DNA of 64,000 nucleotides from Gammaproteobacteria bacterium (lineage in GTDB: Bacteria > Pseudomonadota > Gammaproteobacteria > Ga0077536), in contig JACKNG010000003.1 of the NCBI GenBank assembly GCA_024235015.1, positions 372,001-436,000 on the forward strand, written 5' to 3'. Position 1 is the first letter of the stretch; each line of letters starts with the position of its first letter. The translations under genes were made by a program, and so were the position numbers. The notes beneath the pieces were generated by a model. That model was not told the origin of the DNA, made no database searches, and saw nothing but the letters and a program-made list of their open reading frames with translations. Positions 59,607-64,000 of this stretch are shown here, in pieces.

Positions 59607-62462
59607 ATGCGTTCGATCAGCGATCACGATCTCGGGACCCCGGCGGTCGCCAGCGAGGCCACCGTGGAAGTGCACATCGACGACCGCAGCGTGCGCGTGC
59701 CGGCGGGCACCTCGGTGATGCGCGCCGCCGCGCTCGCCGGCATCGACATCCCGCGCCTGTGCGCGACCGACCAGCTCGACGCCTTCGGCTCCTGTCGCCT
59801 GTGCCTGGTCAAGGTCGAGGGCATGCGCGGCTACCCGGCTTCCTGTACCACGCCGGTGAGCGACGGCATGCGCGTGCTGACCCGCAACGAGGACATCGCC
59901 CGGCTGCGCCGCAACACCATGGAACTCTACATTTCCGACCACCCGCTGGACTGCCTGACCTGCCCGGCCAACGGCCATTGCGAATTGCAGGACATGGCCG
60001 GGGTGGTGGGCCTGCGCGAGGTGCGCTACGGCTTCGACGGCGCCAACCACCTCGCGGCCGAGAAGGACACCTCCAATCCCTACTTCCAGTTCGATCCCTC
60101 GAAGTGCATCGTCTGCTCGCGCTGCGTGCGCGCCTGTGACGAGGTCCAGGGCACCTTCGCCCTGACCATCGCCGGGCGCGGTTTCGGCTCGCACGTCTCG
60201 CCCAGCCAGGACGATGCCTTCATGGATTCGGAGTGCGTGTCCTGCGGCGCCTGCGTGCAGGCCTGTCCGACCGCGACCCTGATGGAGAAAGCGGTCGTCG
60301 AGCACGGTCAGGCCGAACACAGCGTGACCACCACCTGCGCCTACTGCGGCGTCGGCTGTTCGTTCAAGGCCGAGATGCAGGGCTCGACGGTGGTACGCAT
60401 GGTGCCCAATACCGACGGCGCGGCGAACCACGGCCATTCCTGCGTCAAGGGCCGCTTCGCCTTCGGCTACGCCACCCACCCGGATCGCATCACCACCCCC
60501 ATGATCCGCGATTCCATCCACGAGCCGTGGCGCCAGGTGTCGTGGGACGAAGCGATCGAATACACCGCGAACGAGTTCAAGCGCATCGCCGAGAAGTACG
60601 GGCGCGGCGCGCTCGGCGGCATCACCTCCTCGCGCTGCACCAACGAGGAGACCTACCTCGTGCAGAAACTGGTGCGCGCCGCCTTCGGCAACAACAACGT
60701 CGACACCTGCGCGCGCGTGTGCCACTCGCCGACCGGCTATGGCCTCAAGCAGACGCTGGGTGAATCGGCCGGCACCCAGGCCTTCGACTCGATCGAGCAC
60801 ACCGACGTCGTCGTCGTCATCGGCGCCAATCCCACCGACGGCCACCCGGTGTTCGCCTCGCGCATGAAACAGCGCCTGCGCGAGGGCGCCAAACTCATCG
60901 TCATCGATCCGCGCTCGACCGGGCTGGTGCGTTCGCCCCACATCGAGGCCGCGCATCATCTGAAACTCCGCCCCGGTACCAACGTCGCCCTGATCAACGC
61001 CCTCGCCCACGTCGTCGTCACCGAGGACCTGGTCGACCACGACTTCGTGCGCGCCCGCTGCGAGGGCGACTCGTTCGACAAGTGGGTGACGTTCATCAGC
61101 GCGCCGGAACATGCACCGGAAGCAAGCGAGTCGATCACCGGCGTGCCGGCGGCCGAGGTGCGCGCCGCCGCGCGCCTCTACGCCACCGGCGGCAACGCGG
61201 CCATCTACTACGGCCTCGGCGTCACCGAGCACAGCCAGGGCTCGACCATGGTCATCGGCATCGCCAACCTCGCCATGGCCACCGGCAACCTCGGCCGCGA
61301 GGGCGTCGGCGTCAACCCGCTGCGCGGCCAGAACAACGTGCAGGGTTCGTGCGACATGGGCTCCTTCCCGCACGAGCTGCCGGGTTACCGCCACGTCTCC
61401 GATGCCGGCGTGCGCGCGCTGTTCGACGAGGCCTGGGGCGTGAGCCTCGACCACGAACCGGGCCTGCGCATTCCGAACATGTTCGAGGCCGCCATCGACG
61501 GCGAGTTCAAGGGTCTCTACGTGCAGGGCGAGGACATCGCCCAGTCCGATCCCAACACCCAGCACGTCGCCGCCGCGCTGGAGGCGATGGAATGCATCGT
61601 GGTGCAGGATCTCTTCCTCAACGAGACGGCGATGTACGCGCGGGTGTTCCTGCCCGGTTCCTCGTTCCTGGAGAAGGACGGTACCTTCACCAACGCCGAG
61701 CGGCGCATCTCGCGGGTGCGCCGGGTCATGCCGCCGCTCGCCGGCAAGGCCGACTGGGAAGTGACCTGCATGCTGTCCAAGGCCTTCGGCTACCCCATGG
61801 ACTACACCCACCCGTCCGAGATCATGGACGAGATTGCGCGCCTCACGCCGACTTTCCACGGCGTCAGCTTCGCCCGCATCGATGCGCTCGGCAGCATCCA
61901 GTGGCCGTGCAACGAACAACATCCGGACGGCACGCCGACCATGCACATCGACGAGTTCGTGCGCGGCAAGGGCCGCTTCCTGCTCACCGCCTACGTGCCC
62001 ACGCGCGAGCGCAGCAACCGCCGTTTCCCGCTGCTCCTGACCACCGGGCGCATCCTCTCGCAGTACAACGTCGGCGCGCAGACGCGGCGCACCGCCAACG
62101 TCGCCTGGCATGCCGAGGACGTCATCGAGATCCATCCCAGCGACGCCGAGGCGCGCGGCATCGGTGACGGCGACTGGGTCGGCATCACCAGCCGCGTCGG
62201 CGAGACGGTGCTGCGCGCGCAGCTCACCGAGCGGGTACAACCGGGCGTGGTCTACACCACCTTCCACTTCCCCGAGTCCGGCGCCAACGTCATCACCACC
62301 GAACACTCCGACTGGGCGACCAACTGCCCCGAGTACAAGGTCACGGCGGTGCAGGTGACCAAGGTCAACCAGCCCTCGTCGTGGCAGCAGCGCCACCGCC
62401 GCTTCAGCGCCGAGCAGCAGGCCTTGCTGACCCAGGGAGTCGCGCATGGCGGCGATGCCTGA
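59607..62462 (+). CDS. fdsA: NAD-dependent formate dehydrogenase alpha subunit FdsA (molybdopterin enzyme)
   Basis: A 951-residue catalytic subunit. The N-terminus is a NuoG-like ferredoxin region: [2Fe-2S] at Cys52, Cys63, Cys66, Cys80; a His-containing cluster at His112, Cys116, Cys119, Cys125; two [4Fe-4S] clusters at Cys167-Cys177 and Cys210-Cys220. A further cluster has Cys244, Cys247, Cys251 and Cys279. The molybdenum or tungsten ligand is Cys372 in CARVCHSPTG, so the enzyme is Cys- not selenocysteine-dependent. It oxidises formate to CO2 in the cytoplasm. Start at 59607 follows GGGGAGAAG. It overlaps fdhD by 17 bp. Every cofactor ligand is present; a closely related complex is the Cupriavidus and Rhodobacter FdsABG enzyme. 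Confidence 0.97.
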   Translation: MRSISDHDLGTPAVASEATVEVHIDDRSVRVPAGTSVMRAAALAGIDIPRLCATDQLDAFGSCRLCLVKVEGMRGYPASCTTPVSDGMRVLTRNEDIARLRRNTMELYISDHPLDCLTCPANGHCELQDMAGVVGLREVRYGFDGANHLAAEKDTSNPYFQFDPSKCIVCSRCVRACDEVQGTFALTIAGRGFGSHVSPSQDDAFMDSECVSCGACVQACPTATLMEKAVVEHGQAEHSVTTTCAYCGVGCSFKAEMQGSTVVRMVPNTDGAANHGHSCVKGRFAFGYATHPDRITTPMIRDSIHEPWRQVSWDEAIEYTANEFKRIAEKYGRGALGGITSSRCTNEETYLVQKLVRAAFGNNNVDTCARVCHSPTGYGLKQTLGESAGTQAFDSIEHTDVVVVIGANPTDGHPVFASRMKQRLREGAKLIVIDPRSTGLVRSPHIEAAHHLKLRPGTNVALINALAHVVVTEDLVDHDFVRARCEGDSFDKWVTFISAPEHAPEASESITGVPAAEVRAAARLYATGGNAAIYYGLGVTEHSQGSTMVIGIANLAMATGNLGREGVGVNPLRGQNNVQGSCDMGSFPHELPGYRHVSDAGVRALFDEAWGVSLDHEPGLRIPNMFEAAIDGEFKGLYVQGEDIAQSDPNTQHVAAALEAMECIVVQDLFLNETAMYARVFLPGSSFLEKDGTFTNAERRISRVRRVMPPLAGKADWEVTCMLSKAFGYPMDYTHPSEIMDEIARLTPTFHGVSFARIDALGSIQWPCNEQHPDGTPTMHIDEFVRGKGRFLLTAYVPTRERSNRRFPLLLTTGRILSQYNVGAQTRRTANVAWHAEDVIEIHPSDAEARGIGDGDWVGITSRVGETVLRAQLTERVQPGVVYTTFHFPESGANVITTEHSDWATNCPEYKVTAVQVTKVNQPSSWQQRHRRFSAEQQALLTQGVAHGGDA

Positions 62463-63300
62463 AGACGTGCGCGACGCCGCGGCCTGCCGCGTGCAGCGGC
62501 AGGTCAGCGTGCGCACCCCCGGCGTGTGCGAGGAAGTCGTCGACGAGGTCGCGCAGGAAGTCCCCGTCGCCCTGCTCTACAACGGCGTCAGCCACGCCGT
62601 GATGCTGGCCACGCCGGCCGATCTGGAGGACTTCGCGCGCGGCTTCAGCGTCACCGAGGGCATCGTGCCGATGAGCGACCCGCCGCGCATCGTCGCCGTG
62701 CGCACCCTGCTCACCGGCATCGAGATCGACCTCACCATCGCTTCTGCCGCCGCCGCGGCGCTGCACGGGCAGGCCCGCGGCATTCCCGGGCGCAGCGGCT
62801 GCGGGGTCTGCGGCACGCGCGAGCTCGAGCGCGCCGTGCGCTGGCCACCGGCGATCGAGACCGATCTCGCGCTGGCGCCCGGCGCACTCGACCGCGCGCT
62901 CGCAGCCATGCCCGCCTGGCAGGCGCTGAACGACGGCACCGGTACCGTGCACGCGGCGGCCTGGGCCGATCGCAACGGCGTCATCCACGCCCTGCGCGAG
63001 GACATCGGCCGGCACAATGCGCTCGACAAGCTCATCGGCGCCCTGCTCGCCGCCGGGCGCCGGCCGCAGGACGGTTTCGTCCTCGTCACCAGCCGCGCCA
63101 GCTACGAGATGGTGCAGAAGACGGCCAGCGTCGGCATCCCCTGCCTGGTGGCGATGTCCGGTCCCACCGAGCTCGCCGTGCGCATGGCCGAGAGCGCCAA
63201 CATGACCCTGGTCGGCTTCGCCGCGCGCGAACGCCACGTCGTCTACACCCATGGCTGGCGCCTGGACGGCGCCGCACCGCGGAGCATTACACGCGCATGA
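62446..63300 (+). CDS. fdhD: Formate dehydrogenase accessory sulfurtransferase FdhD
   Basis: A 284-residue FdhD protein. Residues with VPVALLYNGVSHAVMLATPA, the DLEDFARGFSVTEGIV segment and the Cys loop RSGCGVCGTREL (two catalytic Cys) are typical, followed by the C-terminal TVHAAAWADRNGVIHALREDIGRHNALDKL segment (described in parts) and TSRASYEMVQKTASVGIP. FdhD moves sulfur from a cysteine desulfurase to the molybdenum cofactor of formate dehydrogenase. The ATG at 62446 has AGGGAG upstream and overlaps fdsA; a second ATG is at 62455. It is also called FdsC in this type of operon. It overlaps fdsD by ATGA. Confidence 0.95.
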   Translation: MAAMPEDVRDAAACRVQRQVSVRTPGVCEEVVDEVAQEVPVALLYNGVSHAVMLATPADLEDFARGFSVTEGIVPMSDPPRIVAVRTLLTGIEIDLTIASAAAAALHGQARGIPGRSGCGVCGTRELERAVRWPPAIETDLALAPGALDRALAAMPAWQALNDGTGTVHAAAWADRNGVIHALREDIGRHNALDKLIGALLAAGRRPQDGFVLVTSRASYEMVQKTASVGIPCLVAMSGPTELAVRMAESANMTLVGFAARERHVVYTHGWRLDGAAPRSITRA

Positions 63301-63515
63301 ACGTCGAACTCCTGTGCGACATGGCCAATGACATCGGCGCCTTCTTCGCCGCCGAGCCCGAGCACGAGGCGGCCGTCAATGGCATCGCCAACCACATCCG
63401 CCGCTTCTGGGAGCCGCGCATGCGCAGGCAGATCGTCGAGTTGCTCGCCGGCGGCGCTGCACACCTCGACCCGCTGGTGCGCGAAGCCGTGCAGCGGATC
63501 GCGCAGGATTCCTGA
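63297..63515 (+). CDS. fdsD: Formate dehydrogenase delta subunit FdsD
   Basis: A 72-residue protein: MNVELLCDMANDIGAFFAAE, then ANHIRRFWEPRMRRQIVELL and DPLVREAVQRIAQDS. The pattern MAN-I--FF and H---FW-PRMR is typical of the FdsD family of small subunits in NAD-dependent formate dehydrogenase operons. It is needed for assembly or stability of the complex in studied systems, with the exact role not settled. It overlaps the fdhD stop in ATGA and closes the operon. The family name is recognised from memory and agrees with the position. Confidence 0.92.
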   Translation: MNVELLCDMANDIGAFFAAEPEHEAAVNGIANHIRRFWEPRMRRQIVELLAGGAAHLDPLVREAVQRIAQDS

Positions 63516-64000
63516 GGCCGAACCCAGAACCTGGACAACGTTGCCGGCCGCTCGGGCGGCTCGCGGCTCGTCGCCGTCGCAGAAGGGTTCCAGTGTCGGA
63601 TATTGCCGGCTGCCTTCCCGTGGGGTCGGCGGGCAATAGGCGAGACCTGGCCATCGTAGTCGCGTCTGCTCCGCGCTCGTACGGCAACCGAGCGCGGTCC
63701 TTGGCGACCGTCCGGTTGGCGAAGAAGGACTGCGGCGGTGGTGAGCGGCATTGCCCACGACGCCGGGCATCCGGCCCCTCAAGCCGCTCTGGCGGCCTTT
63801 CGGTCTCGCGCCCGGCGGGACCGTCGCCTGCGGGCCCTGTTTCTCCGCGTCACCTCCGCCTCCGCTTCGCGAGCCCTGCCCGCAACCAGACTCGCTACGG
63901 TTTTCACCAGCCTGCCAAGCCGTCAACCCGCTTCCTGACCTCCGAACACAGGTGACGAGAGCGGCCTTGGGCCATCCCCCGTTCGCGTCCCCCGAGACTG
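63516..64000. other. 485-bp tail without a recognised gene
   Basis: After fdsD no convincing gene is seen. Open frames on both strands exist, but their products are rich in Arg, Pro, Ser and Gly, have no ribosome site and no family motif. The segment is slightly different in style from the coding DNA, with phrases such as CTTCGCGAGCCCTGCCCGC and CTCGCTACGGTTTTCACC that may belong to a mobile or repeated element continuing past the window. No terminator with a T-run is visible after the fds operon. Confidence 0.4.

Noticed and set aside
59472..62516. A 1014-codon minus-strand frame opposite fdsA
   Set aside because: fdsA on the plus strand has all cofactor ligands; the antisense product is His/Val/Gly-rich with no family pattern.
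63516..64000. Possible small genes after fdsD
   Set aside because: No ribosome site, no recognisable motif and Arg/Pro/Ser-rich products on both strands; left as unassigned DNA.

Overview
The window is GC-rich bacterial chromosome (roughly 70 % G+C by eye), tightly packed on both strands, with many 4-bp ATGA overlaps between cotranscribed genes and no rRNA, tRNA, integrase, complete insertion sequence or CRISPR array that I could recognise. Gene content (OtsA/OtsB, HAE1-type RND pump, CysD plus CysN-CysC fusion, DUF6491, DUF1326, DUF779, FdsGBACD formate dehydrogenase, BadH/BadI-like enzymes, many crotonases) fits an aerobic, metabolically versatile proteobacterium, most likely a GC-rich gammaproteobacterium from soil or water. 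That placement is inference; no marker gene in the window fixes it.

Layout. 1-3752 (minus): trehalose operon otsB, GH15 glycosidase, otsA (cut by the window edge). 3823-7358 (minus): ankyrin-repeat membrane protein coupled to a GT-C-type glycosyltransferase. 7454-8269: SDR dehydrogenase. 8293-12508 (minus): RND efflux pump and its adaptor. 12604-14368 (plus): small membrane protein, AhpD-like protein, crotonase. 14421-18009: exported protein made of seven 19-residue repeats, serine hydrolase, DUF6491 protein, FIST sensor protein. 18135-21987 (plus): FAD-linked oxidase, MFS transporter, luciferase-like oxidoreductase. 21994-24693 (minus): an amidoligase/glutamine amidotransferase pair and an orphan MlaF-like ATPase. 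25031-29175 (plus): amidase, CMD-like protein, crotonase, HMG-CoA-lyase-like enzyme. 29236-33213 (minus): response regulator and soluble hybrid histidine kinase, with small exported or membrane proteins on either side. 33399-36830 (plus): glutamate/leucine-type dehydrogenase, epoxide-hydrolase-like enzyme, exported unknown. 36853-41442 (minus): DUF1326 protein, thiolase, crotonase and a FadB-like protein whose dehydrogenase half is eroded. 41698-43795 (plus): badH-like and badI-like genes separated by a 153-bp tandem repeat. 43892-46763 (minus): sulfate activation (cysD, cysNC). 46885-51767 (minus): two cupins, a monoheme beta-propeller protein, amidotransferase and luciferase-like oxidoreductase. 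52066-54493 (plus): PQQ-dehydrogenase/cytochrome fusion and an F420-type (FDOR) oxidoreductase. 54609-56941 (minus): DUF779, aldehyde dehydrogenase, small helical protein. 57492-63515 (plus): NAD-dependent molybdenum formate dehydrogenase operon fdsGBA-fdhD-fdsD.

How the parts may work together (inference). The PQQ dehydrogenase, aldehyde dehydrogenase and formate dehydrogenase could form an alcohol to aldehyde to formate/CO2 oxidation chain. The thiolase, crotonases, FadB-like protein, BadH/BadI, HMG-CoA-lyase-like enzyme, amidase and epoxide hydrolase suggest breakdown of alicyclic or branched acyl-CoA compounds. Trehalose synthesis and the RND pump point to stress and toxicant tolerance. 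Dispersed GGTGTCAGACACC palindromes, one of which supplies the start codon of the MFS gene, form a REP-like family across the window.
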